From positions 614,883 through 678,882 of the forward strand of contig CAUJNA010001002.1 in NCBI GenBank assembly GCA_963377175.1: 64,000 nt of DNA, written 5' to 3'. The notes below the pieces were generated by a model. The model did no database searches and was not told the origin of the DNA. It worked only from the letters and a program-made list of their open reading frames with translations. Positions 8,941 through 19,034 of the stretch are shown piece after piece; within the stretch, counting starts at the first letter, position 1, and every line of letters starts with the position of its first letter. The translations under genes and the position numbers were made by a program. This DNA comes from Effrenium voratum. Taxonomy: Eukaryota > Sar > Dinophyceae > Suessiales > Symbiodiniaceae.

Positions 8941-9257
8941 TCGTTGCGGATCGCATTTCGCGATTCACTTTGGCCAAACTCCCTAAAAGGGTATCGAGCC
9001 ATGGAGAGTCCGTTTATTAGGGCACCATATTGTTGTTTGGCCTTTTTGCCCTTGGGTATCCTTCATTTCCTCTTGGCAACAAGCTCGCTGCTGCGGTCTA
9101 CGTCCCAGAACAAGTGCGCTTCCTGAGTTCCGTTTCGGGCTTGAGTTACTTTTTCGGGCTTGCACATCACTTTAGCTGTAAATTAAACAGCTCCTGGACT
9201 TTAGTCACTTTTCGGGTTTGGGTGCCATTTTGGTGGCTAAGGAAAAAACGTTTGGTT

Positions 9258-9377
9258 ACCTAGGTCCCCCAGTAGTGCCCTGCTCTCCCCTTTTTTGGGG
9301 GAGGGTTCCCTACTAAAATCGACTAAAGAAAACAATCGGGTACCCACTTATTCTAACCTCTCCAGTGGAGGACCAAG
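9258..9377 (+). mobile_element. Family II element, intron-like
   Basis: It starts CCTAGGTCCCCCAGTAGTG and ends GTGGAGGACCAAG, directly before the exon at 9378. The right end has CAAG in place of CTAG but keeps the terminal AG. Confidence 0.6.
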
Positions 9378-9522
9378 CTCGGCTTTTGAGTTGCCCATCC
9401 ACATCGGTGGGTTTCAAAGTGCACCGATCCTCCGGGCGAAAAGGAAGCGGAAGACCTTCATCCTGACGACGGTGCTGATCCGAGCGGGGCTTCAGGCTGG
9501 CATGAGACCTGCGTCTGCCCAG
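9378..9522 (+). CDS. Candidate exon with a basic segment
   Basis: The frame after the family II element reads SAFELPIHIGGFQSAPILRA then KRKRKTFILTTVLIRAGLQA and GMRPASAQ, ending before GTCCAC. A second frame rich in Asp, Glu and Cys is also open over most of the exon. I prefer the first because it is continuous from the element edge. Confidence 0.35.
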
Positions 9523-9546
9523 GTCCACTCCCAGTTTCTAGCTGCC

Positions 9547-9637
9547 TAGACCCTAGAGAAAGGGCCCATTCGACCCGAACCTTTGTTTTGGGCAAGGACC
9601 AACCATTTTTTACAGGTCATGGATTGTCTAGGTAGTC
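9547..9637 (+). mobile_element. Family I element
   Basis: It starts GCCTAGACCCTAGAGAAAGG and ends GGTCATGGATTGTCTAGG, followed by TA. Confidence 0.65.
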
Positions 9638-9768
9638 AGTTTTTTTGGTTTGGGACCATTGGAGTGCTGGATTTTAGCCCACTTGTTTGGGTTTGGGACC
9701 GTAAACAGAACTGGTCTTTTGTTTGGCAAGCCACTCAGGTGAGTGTCTGCGATACCAAGGAATCAAGT

Positions 9769-9852
9769 ACCTAGACTCTTCATGACCCTGAAAGAATGGG
9801 GTCGTGACCCCTTTCTTTTGGGTAATGACCAACCAGTTTTAAAGGGTCAGAA
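9769..9852 (+). mobile_element. Family I element with degenerate right end
   Basis: It has TACCTAGACTCTTCATGACC on the left and AAAGGGTCAGAAGCA on the right, where it meets a family XV element. Confidence 0.6.
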
Positions 9853-9962
9853 GCATAGGTGTCCTTTTTGGTTGTTTTGGTAGAAACATAGATGGCCCTT
9901 TTTTACCTGGTGGTTTGATCATCTACCAGCGCCATCTATTTCCCCTAAAAGGACGCCTATGG
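9853..9962 (+). mobile_element. Family XV TIR element
   Basis: The inverted ends are CATAGGTGTCCTTTTTGG and CCTAAAAGGACGCCTATGG. A related left end (ATAGGTGTCCTTTCTGG) starts the intron at 21891. Confidence 0.65.
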
Positions 9963-10137
9963 TCAGATTCGGAGACTCCAGGTAGTGATGGGAATCCCAC
10001 TTCTCAGCCAGAAAGCTTGGGGGTTTTGGTGCCAAGCGAGTTCGGAGCGGGCTATGCCGGAAGAGTTCCAGAAGGGTGGATACCACCTGACCCTACCGTG
10101 CTGGGGGCCTCTTGGACCGATTTGATTTGCCTTGCAG

Positions 10138-10223
10138 AGTTGAAATGCCCTCTGTGGATGGACGAAGTCCACCAATTTGAAACCAGAAGAACCCATTGTT
10201 TGTTGGTATTTAGAAACCGGGGT
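10138..10223 (+). mobile_element. Family III TIR element
   Basis: The ends are CTGTGGATGGACGAAGTCC and GTTTCGTCCATCCACAGTA. Other copies are at 23481, 33028 and 35336. Confidence 0.7.
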
Positions 10224-10785
10224 TTCGTCCATCCACAGTATTTAGGGTCCAAGGGGCTCTTAGGGTGAGCTTATTGACCTCCATTAGGTCCTTTGCAAGG
10301 GGACGCCGAGTTTTAAGCTTAGACTTAGATGTTCGAAACTCGACCGGCTTGCTGTCAGGTTGATGTTTTTTCTTTGTGGCTATTTCGTAACGGATCTTTG
10401 GACTTTCTTTGTTGGGTTGAATTCTCCGAATTGGACCCACAGCCAGGTGATTAATTAAACCAGGAACCAACGTGGGGGACTTGTGTCATCTACCTTCATT
10501 GCAACTATGGGTATGTGTTGTTCTCTGTTGGTTTCCCGAAGCAACGCAGGGAGGGTTGCCCTCAAGAACAATGAATGGGACTGTAGAGCCACATCAAGTC
10601 ATGATAGTATGTCAATAATGTGTGTTCTTATTTAGCCGTGTACATGGGTCAACGTGTGGATCTGACAATTTTCTTTCGTGTTGAAAGTTGACCTTGGAGG
10701 AGAGGTTGGAACCTTACTCAGACCAATTTGAGGGTTCAAGCATTAATTTCCCCAGCAAGCCACCCCGCCCAATATGAAACAACAT

Positions 10786-10885
10786 AATGTTGACCCCGTA
10801 TTACTCAACCCCAGTTTATTCATAGGGGGGCTTCTCCCTGGGTTTAGTGGGGAATCAGACCACTTTTGGAGGGGAACAGGAAAAA
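10786..10885 (+). mobile_element. Family V element, incomplete
   Basis: It begins TAATGTTGACCCCGTATTAC and holds the GTTTATTCATAGGGGG and TTTAGTGGGGAATCAGACCA core, but the right inverted end is not clear. Confidence 0.55.
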
Positions 10886-10920
10886 CACCCTATTAAAAAA
10901 AACTGGTTGGTTGATGAATA

Positions 10921-11010
10921 TACCTAGACTCTCCATGACCCTAAAACAATGAGGTCATGACCCCTTAATTTTGGGCAATGACCAATTTTTGTTAAGGGTC
11001 ATGGAGTAGG
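10921..11010 (+). mobile_element. Family I element
   Basis: It starts TACCTAGACTCTCCATGACC; the right end GGGTCATGGAGTAGGGTC is truncated. Confidence 0.65.
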
Positions 11011-11048
11011 GTCAACAGTATGAGTCTCGATTGAGTCTCCACTCTCAG

Positions 11049-11157
11049 GGCATCTTGCTCTGGTACGGTACGGTGTACTTGGTCTACACCGAAACGGTGC
11101 AGGACGAGATCCCAGTTGCCGTGTTTTCGAAATCGCTCACCCGACCACCAAACAATG
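11049..11157 (+). CDS. Exon of unidentified protein, split by a family I element
   Basis: After the acceptor CCACTCTCAG the frame reads GILLWYGTVYLVYTETVQDE then IPVAVFSKSLTRPPNN, ending with G before GTTGGG. It has excellent GC3 and RNY bias. Joining across 11158-11258 gives Gly, then RAICLRMVIFFLG in the same frame. It is probably part of a membrane or receptor-like protein; I do not recognise the family. Confidence 0.6.
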
Positions 11158-11258
11158 GTTGGGTTTATACCTAGACTCTCCATAGCCCTTAAACATTGGG
11201 GTCATTGCCAAAATTAAGGGGTCATGACCCCTTTTTCTAGGGGTCATGAAGACTCTAG
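11158..11258 (+). mobile_element. Family I element making up most of a 101-base intron
   Basis: Ten bases of donor sequence (GTTGGGTTTA) precede the element, which starts TACCTAGACTCTCC and ends AGACTCTAG|GTA. TA lies on both sides, and the final AG is the acceptor. Removal leaves the frame intact. Confidence 0.6.
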
Positions 11259-11361
11259 GTAGAGCCATTTGCCTGAGGATGGTCATCTTCTTCTTGGGTC
11301 GCCATTCTTGTGGGAATCAGTTGAACCCTTCAACAAAAGTTGACACCGCTAGACCCGAGAG
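11259..11361 (+). CDS. Exon continuing the 11049-11157 frame
   Basis: G|GT gives Gly, then RAICLRMVIFFLGRHSCGNQ and LNPSTKVDTARPE, ending before GTTTGG. It contains the hydrophobic run ICLRMVIFFLG and two Cys residues. Phase agreement across the intron supports it. Confidence 0.55.
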
Positions 11362-11842
11362 GTTTGGGGAAGGTCCCAATCCAAAGATGAAGGGATGTCT
11401 GAGTTTCCGTGCGCATACGTATATTCTCACTCCCTGAGTTCCTGGACTTTCAGGTTTGGACCATTTTCGCGGTAAATGAACAGCTCGTACTTTTTTTTTG
11501 GCCATCCACTCCCTTTCGATGTTCAGGATTCGGAGCCCAGTGGTGCCCCAGGCGAATGGACACCAATTCCTGTGGGTAGATGGCTTTTATCCCACCGTCT
11601 CCAGCACCCGAATGAAAGATTCGGCTACGACCCCTGTTTGGGTAATGTTACCCCCATCGCACTCAAATCCAGTTTATTATTGGTTACCAGGGTTGGGGCC
11701 TCCTCCAAAAGTGGTGTGATTCCCCATTAAACCCACAGAGAAGCACCCCTCTATGAATTAACTGGGGTTGATTCATATGGGGTCAACATCAATGACCAAG
11801 CATTCCATTTGGTAAGGCTGGAACCTCCATGTATTAAGAACT

Positions 11843-12012
11843 AGGTGCCCCAGTGCCTTTTTACCCTTTTTGGGGGAGGGTTCTACTAAAATAGACTACA
11901 AACAAATGGGCACCCTAACCTCTAACCTCTCTACTGGAGGTACCCTTTTTGTGGTTGGTTTTTTTAGGACCACCGTTTTGGGTTTGGGAGACCCAGTTTT
12001 TGGAGGACCTAG
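11843..12012 (+). mobile_element. Family II composite or nested copy
   Basis: A left end CTAGGTGCCCCAGTGCC is followed by a first right end (TCTCTACTGGAGGTACCC), then by a unit GGTTTTTTTAGGACCACCG and a second right end TTGGAGGACCTAG. A very similar compound structure occurs at 13479-13660. Confidence 0.5.
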
Positions 12013-12294
12013 TTGCTGTTTCACGCATCCCAAGCGTTTGGTCCATCAGCTCGTGGCTTTGTCAAGGGCCAATCCAAAAGCCGCCCCCCCAACCCCAACC
12101 CCAATTAGGGGCCACTGGCGACTAATAGGGCCTAGAAAACTGTTAGGGTTGCTTTGTTGGGGGGGGGGTTCCCGATAGGAGCCCCCAGGGAAACCCCAAA
12201 ATTTGAGTTGGCCTTTGACCTCCAACGAAAGGGGCCTCATGATTTGAGGTGCCAAGGTGCCAGCCCATGGCATAGGATCTTTTGCTCAACGCAG

Positions 12295-12382
12295 TGGCCC
12301 TGAAGTTCGTGCTGGAGGTGGCCGAGCTCATGTTCGACGCCTTTGCCCCCCGCCGCAGCCGGTCCTTCCTCGAGAACCTCAG
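12295..12382 (+). CDS. Candidate exon
   Basis: After the acceptor CTCAACGCAG the frame reads ALKFVLEVAELMFDAFAPRR then SRSFLENL with very strong GC3. The right edge could be GC at 12383. It may be an amphipathic helix next to a membrane. No neighbour phase can be tested. Confidence 0.4.
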
Positions 12383-12726
12383 GCGGATTTTGTCGCGAAG
12401 CGTTTTTCTTTTGTATTTCTAAGCGTCATGACCCCTCCAATGCACACCCCGACCCCTCAGGGGCCCTTTAAAACAACCCAGATTTGAGGGCCCAAAAACA
12501 ATCGAGCCTCTTAGGCCTTAGGGATCGCAACCCTTCTCCGCCAGAATCCTGCAAATTGTTGCTGGGTCATTCGCGGGCGAATTTTCACCCTCCACAGCCT
12601 TTGAAGTATTCTAAGTTTCTGAGTGAAAATTCACCGTCCCGCTGCCACGCAAAACGGAGCCGGAACTTCGATCGCACACTCCGCGGGCGATCTTCTTGCG
12701 GCTTCTTCTGAAACCAGAAAGCGGCA

Positions 12727-12820
12727 CCTGGAGTCTCTATGTCCCATGAAAAGTACTTGGTCATTGCCCAAAAGAAAGAGCCATGACCCCTTTTTCTAGG
12801 GGTCACGGAGACTCTAGGTA
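12727..12820 (+). mobile_element. Family I element
   Basis: It starts ACCTGGAGTCTCTATGTCCC and ends CACGGAGACTCTAGGTA, with CATTGCCCAAAAGAAAG inside. Confidence 0.7.
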
Positions 12821-13171
12821 GACTTTATTAAACCCCTTCCTTTGTGGGAAATAAACCCCCTGTGTTTAAGTCTACCTTGGGGTAGTCAAAAAGTGGATCC
12901 CTGCGGTCATCGAGAGTCTAGGCATCCACTTGGTCCTCCTGATGTAAGGGTGCCGAAACCGAACACGAGGTCCCCGAACATGGCGGTCCTGCTGGTGTTT
13001 CCTTTAAATGCAGCACCCTCATTTTTAGGGTCACGGGAGCCCAAAAAAGGTGGTCCTTCGGGTGTTACAGTGTTTCCTTGAAATTCAGCACCGTCACCCT
13101 AGGGATCAAGGCCAAGGACGAGGGGTCAAGGGACCTGGTGGTGTTCCTTTAAACCAGCCCCAAAAGGGGTA

Positions 13172-13257
13172 ACTTAGAGTCTCCATGACCCCTAGAAAAA
13201 GGGGTCATGCCCCTTAATTTTGGGCAATGACCCCATTTTTTAAGGGTCATGGAGAGC
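13172..13257 (+). mobile_element. Family I element
   Basis: It starts ACTTAGAGTCTCCATGACCC and ends GGGTCATGGAGAGCCACTTAG. Confidence 0.65.
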
Positions 13258-13478
13258 CACTTAGAAAAACTAAGACAGCAAAAAGACCGGCCAAGCACGG
13301 GGTCAAGTTCTGCCATTTCCCGTTTCCCCGGTTGGGAGCGCCCAATTTTTCATCCTGAAAGGCTTATTTTTTTCACCATTTGGCGGGGTCCCCCGATCTT
13401 TTTTCGAACCCCTCTTTTTGGGGTTGGTTTTTCTTTAGGACCACAGTTTGGGTCTGAATGACGAGAGACCCCTTCTAG

Positions 13479-13660
13479 GTCCCCCAGTAGTGCCCTTTAC
13501 AAACTTTTTTTGGGGGAGGGTTCCCCTACTAAAATAGACTACAAAAAAAATGGGCACCCTAACCTCTAACCTCTCTACTGGAGGTACCCTTTTTGTGATT
13601 GTTTTTTTTAGGGCCACCGTTTTGGGTCTGGAAGCCCCATTTTTTGGGGGGTCGCCCCGA
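13479..13660 (+). mobile_element. Family II composite copy
   Basis: It starts CTAGGTCCCCCAGTAGTGCC, has the usual core and TCTCTACTGGAGGTACCC, then the TTTTTTTAGGGCCACCG unit also seen at 11960. A further partial family II copy (AGGGTTTCCCTACTAAAATA) is at about 13820-13885. Confidence 0.5.
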
Positions 13661-13889
13661 AAGACGAGAGCCCAACTCCTTCCGCGGCTTCACTTCGGAG
13701 GCCTTTGAACTTGGAGCTGATGGGCAAGAGCCACACCGACTGCCTCATGCCAGCGCCTCCCCAAGTTTCGGTTTCGGAGAGGCGGAGAGGCAGATGAGGT
13801 GACCTTTGCTTTTCTAGGGTCCCCGGCTGGAGGGTTTCCCTACTAAAATAGACTACAGAAAAAAGGGTACCCCTCTCTGCCTAGATAGC

Positions 13890-15235
13890 CAAGTTGCGAT
13901 CGCTTTTTTCAGTCACTGCTGCTGGTTTTTGGGGTAAAGTGCATTAAACAACAAAGAAACAGCCACTGGCGATCCAGGTGTGTTTCTTTGTTTTTTGCAA
14001 TTCTCTTCGTTTGGCTTGTTCTTGATGTTGTGTTCTTTGTTTTGTTTTGCTTTGTGTTTCTCTATAAGTGTTTTTTCTCATTGTTTGTTGGTTTCCCCTT
14101 TTCTGTGGAATGTGGGGAGTGTTTCGCGGCTTTGTGGTCTGCCACGCTTGGTGGTCTGCCACGGTAGTGTTTGTTGCCATGGGGAAGAGAGTTCGCCTTG
14201 CACAAAAATCTCGGGGTCCAAAGCCCAATTTCAAAAATTGTCCTGCGGAAAATGCGTCGCCCGGGCTTTTTGGCACGTTTTCTGCCGGTTCAATAAACAG
14301 GGCCACACCCCGAATCCTCCATTTTAATTCCGGGCTGTCCTTTTGATTGGTTCGGTTGCACATAAATGGGGTCTGGCTTATCCAAAAGGTTACCTACCTG
14401 GGCTTTTGCTTTTTTTTGGGGGGGGAGGCTGGCACTTTTTGTTTGCTTTGTTCCTGTTTTTAGAACACCGCCAAAATTTGACTGGTTGTCCTTTGGCTTC
14501 CCGTCAGAACCAACCAAAAGACGTTTCCCCTCAAACACAGATGCAAATCCATATATACAAATCCTGTTGTTTGGACCCAAGAACAGGGAATGTGCTAAGG
14601 CATCCCTTGCAAAATGTGTACTTTGGTCTCCTCAAAGCTCTTTATTAGGGCTAGACTAACTACACAGAGTCAGGACATATTCTGTTCTGCGTGCCGTTTT
14701 TTGGTGGGCCAACAAAACATTCAGGTAACCCCTAGTTGCGTAGTTGGTGGTTTGGAGCCCTTGTGGGTCATGGGAAACCACCCCGAAAGACCACTAAACC
14801 ACCAATCCAAACACCAATCAATGGGGGTTCTCTCAAACTGGAAGTCCCCTAAATGCTTGGTTTCCTTCGGTTTCCTCTCAAAAACCGCCAACCAATACTT
14901 CCATTTCTTCAAGATTCAACGTTATTTTCGCTGATTGGAGGGAATCTATCATTGCTGGTAATATTGTTTTGCCCAGGGGACTTGAGCAAATGGATGATTG
15001 GGGACCGCCATTTGAAAGCCCGATTCCTTTTTTGGGCTTCCCACCCAAGAATCATGGTAGACCTGTTGAATAAATCAAAGGGCCACCAGCAGGGTGTCCT
15101 CCCCCTTTCGGCTCCGAAGCACATTTGGGTCTGTCTCAATTCGTTGTGTTCCCCTTTGAGACCCATCCCAACAAGGGTACCTGCAAAACAGACACCCATT
15201 TTGGAATTCGTGCAAAAATCCCTGTTGGTCCGCGA
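13890..15235. other. Stretch without a supportable gene
   Basis: It holds one family IV copy at about 14893-15000 (CTTCCATTTCTTCAAGATTC ... AGCAAATGGAT) and low-complexity T-rich runs. Open frames on both strands near 13980-14330 lack splice edges. Confidence 0.45.
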
Positions 15236-15530
15236 TAAAAAGGGCCCTGTAAATCTTTCTTTTGGGTAATGACCAACCATTTTTTAAGGGTCAGATTCGG
15301 AGACTCCAGGCACCAAGCCCGGCGTTTCAGGTTCCTCATCCAAGCTGAAAACTCCCTGTCGGTCCGCCATAAAAGGGGCCACCAAACCGTGTTTCTTTTT
15401 GTTTTTTTCCGTCAGAAGGAGCCTCCAGGCACCGAAAATCCGTTCTTTTTCACCCACTCCATGTTGAAAGCACTCCATGTCGAACCATATTTCAAGGGTC
15501 AGGTTCGGAGACTCCAGGCACCCAAACCCG
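15236..15530 (+). mobile_element. Cluster of family I 3' halves
   Basis: Three right ends occur in a row (GGAGACTCCAGGCACC near 15300, GGAGCCTCCAGGCACCG near 15417 and GGAGACTCCAGGCACCC near 15510), without matching left ends. The bases after each (AAGCCCGGCGTTTC and AAACCCGGGGTTTC) are also alike, so a compound unit was copied. Confidence 0.5.
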
Positions 15531-15584
15531 GGGTTTCGGGGGGGTTTCGGGGCCCACTCCATGTTGGAAAACTCGTCCGAAGAG

Positions 15585-15681
15585 CTTCTTCGAGGTGTTC
15601 TATTTGCTGGTGCTCGTGGGGCTGATGGCGCTGTCCCTGCACTTCCTTTTGATGCCGGCCCTGGAGGCGTCAAAGTTTAAG
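15585..15681 (+). CDS. Exon encoding a transmembrane helix
   Basis: After CCGAAGAG the frame reads FFEVFYLLVLVGLMALSLHF then LLMPALEASKFK, ending before GTTCAG. The roughly 20-residue hydrophobic core is a clear membrane-span candidate and codon bias is strong. The partner exons are not established. Confidence 0.5.
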
Positions 15682-15734
15682 GTTCAGGGTTTGGGGCTTA
15701 GGGTGGTGCAGCTGGAAGCGGATTCGTCTCGCAC

Positions 15735-15905
15735 TCACGGACGACCGGACCGGAAAGAAGGCCACGGTGGCTGGTAAACGGACCGGAAAGAAGGCAACGG
15801 TGGGTGTGAAGCACGACCGGAAAGCAACGGTGAAGCTTCGAATTTTGAACCATTTTTTGGGGGGTGACGTTTCGATCACGAACGCCCGGAAAGCAACGGT
15901 GGTGG
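15735..15905 (+). repeat. Irregular tandem repeat with GACCGGAAAG...CAACGGTG core
   Basis: The core GACCGGAAAGAAGGCAACGG recurs with changes at about 15745, 15780, 15810 and 15885, separated by unlike spacers. Confidence 0.6.
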
Positions 15906-16558
15906 TGGGAAACGTTTAGAACACGATCGGCGAAGCTGCGAATTGCCCCAATTCTTTTTGAGTTGGCCCTTTTTTTCCAGCCATAGGAAAGGCCTCAAAT
16001 CATGAGGTCCAAGGGGCCGCTAGGGTAAGACGATTGTTTCTCTTCCCCTGCTGGTTTTAACGGGAATCTAGTATCGCTGCTGCGCTGTTTCTTCAGCACA
16101 TGGAGGGAAGGAAATGGCACGCCAGCGAGTTCAAAAGGGGACCCTTTCAACAGCGGTTGGACATGAATCCCCACCTAAATGATGCTTCTCAAAATTAGGA
16201 GCCCTGAAGAGGTGGTCGTTTGGTGTTTTCCTGTTGCTTCCCCCACATCACACAGCATGCAGGGCCACTATTTTGAGAAACACGTCCATGCAATCCCAAA
16301 CGTCCAGTTGTGCCCCGGTTCCTTCCGTTGGAAGGCCAACAAAAAACGGCCGCTGCCTAAGAGTCGGTGCCGATGATTTTCCTTCCATGGCCACGCAAGC
16401 GGGTTTCGGGAGGTCCCTCTGCCAAGTCCATTCACGCAGTAAAACAATGAAGTCAGTTCAAGACCTCCCAAACTGCAAATCGGGAAATCTGGGGTTGGTT
16501 TTTCCTCTGGATCACCCTTTTTAGGTTGTTGTTAAGGGACGTCAAAGGGACATCACAG

Positions 16559-16671
16559 CATATGGAACTCATCAGCGGGGCAAGTATCCCTCTTTCGAGC
16601 TTTTGATGCGGAGCCTCCGAGAACTGCCAGCCAACGAAGGTGATCCTTCTCTGGTTCGGGATTTGGGACAC
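16559..16671 (+). CDS. Exon of unidentified protein, start of phase-matched set
   Basis: After the acceptor GACATCACAG the frame reads YGTHQRGKYPSFELLMRSLR then ELPANEGDPSLVRDLGH with strong codon bias. It ends before GCAAAG, a GC donor in phase 0. The family I element follows, and the frame resumes at 16789 as VIDFRVFLLGDESRH. No family is recognised. Confidence 0.6.
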
Positions 16672-16788
16672 GCAAAGCCTTGCATATACCAAGAGTCTCC
16701 TTCTGACCCTTAAAAAATGGGCCCATTTGACCCGAATCTTTCTTTTGGGCAATGACCCCACTTTTCTTAAGGGTCATGGAGAGTCTAG
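16672..16788 (+). mobile_element. Family I element inside a GC-AG intron
   Basis: The intron runs from GCAAAG to GAGTCTAG, and the element itself from about 16690 (AAGAGTCTCCTTCTGACCC) to the acceptor. Splicing at these sites joins two strongly biased frames. Confidence 0.55.
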
Positions 16789-16855
16789 GTAATTGATTTC
16801 CGAGTGTTTCTGCTTGGCGATGAAAGCCGTCACCTTGCCATTTCACGATTCTCCT
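16789..16855 (+). CDS. Exon continuing the 16559-16671 frame
   Basis: It reads VIDFRVFLLGDESRHLAISR then FS, ending with T before GCAAAT. The T joins AT at 17039 to form Tyr. Phases agree on both sides. Confidence 0.6.
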
Positions 16856-16861
16856 GCAAAT

Positions 16862-16936
16862 CAACGAGTTGCCGTCATTCCTTTTGCATCTGCCCTGAGA
16901 ATCTTCGGGCCTCAAAAAGCCAAGGCAACTCGTTTT
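16862..16936 (+). repeat. Small inverted repeat inside an intron
   Basis: AACGAGTTGCC near 16863 is matched by GGCAACTCGTT near 16922. The pair bounds about 75 bases; no other copy was noticed. Confidence 0.5.
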
Positions 16937-17038
16937 GAGGTCGCAAAACCTCACACCAATCCCAAATGGCGCCTCTGGGACCTCGTTCTTTGAGGCCTTT
17001 CGACGTCAAAGGCCCCGGTCTTGGGCTCGGAAATTAAG

Positions 17039-17097
17039 ATCCCGTGGGCGACGAGCTGACCCAACGCTTGGCCCTTTTGTCCGTCCACCGACTTCCA
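17039..17097 (+). CDS. Exon continuing the same frame
   Basis: After AATTAAG the frame reads PVGDELTQRLALLSVHRLP and ends at GTTGCT, which is inside the left end of a family IV element. The previous exon supplies phase 1, as needed. Confidence 0.5.
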
Positions 17098-17332
17098 GTT
17101 GCTGAAAGTTAATATGAAACTAGGAACGCGATCATGGTGTTAAAGGGAATCTACTGGACATATTTTGTTTTTCAATAGGGAATCTACTGCTTTTGCTTGT
17201 TTTTGAATTTGAATCTGCTGGACTGGTGTTTTTCTTCAGGGAATCGACTGGACTCCTGGACATATTGAGGCTTATGGGAATCTACTAGTAATATATGTTG
17301 AATCTTTCATTTTGGGTTCAAGCCATTGGAAG
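17090..17332 (+). mobile_element. Family IV element, expanded copy
   Basis: It begins ACTTCCAGTTGCTGAAAG and ends AGCCATTGGAAG. The middle holds three tandem-like versions of the GGGAATCTACTGGACAT unit, so it is longer than other copies. Its left end provides the GT for the preceding exon. Confidence 0.55.
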
Positions 17333-17426
17333 ATATTGCATAGGGAGTAGGTTCGTCTGGCCTTAGATGGCGGGGTTAGTTTTGTTCTGGGCAAATAACC
17401 CAGAGAGCCAGAACAACAATTCGAAG

Positions 17427-17525
17427 GTTTGATGGTGGACCCCTCAAGGAAGCCCCTGCCATTTGGGGCCGATTGTTTTGAGAAACATCAACCAAGGACT
17501 ACCATGATAAAAGGGATTAGCCTCC
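17427..17525 (+). CDS. Candidate exon
   Basis: After TTCGAAG the frame reads LMVDPSRKPLPFGADCFEKH then QPRTTMIKGISL. A GTGGGA donor at 17526 would give phase 1, as required by the exon at 18196, but its acceptor phase does not follow from 17097. The open frame continues to about 17575. Confidence 0.35.
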
Positions 17526-17797
17526 GTGGGAAACCTTTGGTTGCTGGTTTAGATTGGTGGCTTGGGGATGTTGAGCCTAGGAGCCCAAGACCTCAAAAAA
17601 ATGAGGCCTAGGGTCGAAGAGCCTCATATTTAGGGTAACCAAGGGCTACGGTAACCAATTGGCGGAAAAAGCTGATCTGGGAGTGTTGGTCTTTTTTTGG
17701 GGGGTTTGGGATACCAACTTAAAGAAAGACACACCCATATTCAACATAAACCATCCCCTCCAGTTCATTCCCAACACCCGGGCTCGGTCATTCCCTA

Positions 17798-17882
17798 TGT
17801 TGACCCCAGATTTTCATCAACCCCAGTTCATTAGCAGGGGGTGCCCATTTCTGGCTTTTTAGTAATCAGACCACTTTTGGAG
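17798..17882 (+). mobile_element. Family V element, left part
   Basis: It starts TATGTTGACCCCAGATTTTC, followed by CAACCCCAGTTCATTAGCAG and AATCAGACCACTTTTGGAGG. Confidence 0.55.
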
Positions 17883-18195
17883 GGGCCAACACCCACCCGG
17901 GAGAAAGAACGATGGTTGAAAAGAATGGAACAGGAATCAACCCTAGCGTAAACCTTATTTCAGGGCAGTCCTCAGATCCCCTGCAGGAACCTATCACTAC
18001 TGGACATATTTTAGATTTTTTCCAGGGGTCGAAAAACCAAATGGAAGATTTCCTCTCGGGAACACCCCCATATTAATAGACTGGGGTTGATTGATCTGGG
18101 GCCACCATGATCCTTCTGACGGAAATCCAAAATTGGTTGACCCCATTGTCAACGAGGGACCCCTAGGGAGGGGGACCCCCACATCTACATTTCAG

Positions 18196-18330
18196 CCCCG
18201 GGTCAACACGACCTGTCGCGTCCGTCGCGTGAGGCGCGGCAGAGTACCTGGGAAGGCCTTTGCGGGGGGAACCGCGACTTCGCGGTGGCCACGGATGGCT
18301 TGGGGCGACTGCACTGGAGCAACACCGACG
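18196..18330 (+). CDS. Exon of unidentified protein
   Basis: After the acceptor CTACATTTCAG the frame reads PGQHDLSRPSREARQSTWEG then LCGGNRDFAVATDGLGRLHW and SNTD, with high GC3. A GC donor at 18331 gives phase 1, matching the next exon at 19714. The first bases overlap a family V end (GGGTCAACACG). Confidence 0.5.
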
Positions 18331-18365
18331 GCCACTGAGCGCACGAACGCTTCGGACCCAAACGA

Positions 18366-18468
18366 GGCCTCCCCAGTAGTGCCCTTCTACCCCTTTTTGT
18401 TCCCCTCTAAAATAGACTACAGAAAAAAGTTGGTACCCTTATTCGAACCTCTCTACTGGAGGGCCTAG
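18366..18468 (+). mobile_element. Family II element
   Basis: It has CCCCAGTAGTGCCCTTCTAC, TCTAAAATAGACTACAGAA and the right end CTACTGGAGGGCCTAG. Confidence 0.65.
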
Positions 18469-18498
18469 TAAACGGGGCCGAGGCCCAGTGTGGCACTA

Positions 18499-18738
18499 CC
18501 TGGAGTCTCCTTCTGACCCTTTAAAAATGGGTCCATGACCCCATGATTTTGGGTGATGACCAACCATTTTTTCAGGACGCACGGACCTAAAACGAGGCCC
18601 AGTTTGGGAATAGGTCCCCAGCGAACGGTGCTCTTTCCCTCCCAACTTTTTTGGTGAGGGTTTCGGAACCCTCCTAAAATCGACGTCCAGAAAAATATCG
18701 GGTACCAACTTCTTCGAACCTCTCTAGGAGGGCCTAGA
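18499..18738 (+). mobile_element. Family I left part next to a family II copy
   Basis: A family I left end (ACCTGGAGTCTCCTTCTGACC) runs to about 18577. A family II-like unit follows (GGTCCCCAGCGAACGG ... CTCTAGGAGGGCCTAG), ending at 18738. Confidence 0.5.
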
Positions 18739-19034
18739 AAAAGGCCTCAAGCCTCACTTCTGGAGCAAAAATGGGCTTGAGTCACTTTTGGGGTTGAACC
18801 ATTTTAGTGGCGTTCCAATTTTAGGGTTGGGAACTTTTTTCTGACCCATCCACCCAGGAAGTGAATTTATCTTGCCTGAGTTGGCAAACTTCGAACTTTT
18901 TTGCGGTAGGTTTGTCCGTTGTTCTAGTATAGAGGCCCAAGACAACATGAGCCACAATAAAAACAGGGAAGATGAAGGTTAGGGACAATCCCAGCCATGA
19001 ATCGTTGCGGGAATCCGCCTTCTTAATTCTTGAC

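Noticed and set aside
15270..15680. Fused membrane protein reading through family I right ends
   Set aside because: The long frame before 15580 translates repeated element ends; only the part after 15585 has coding bias.
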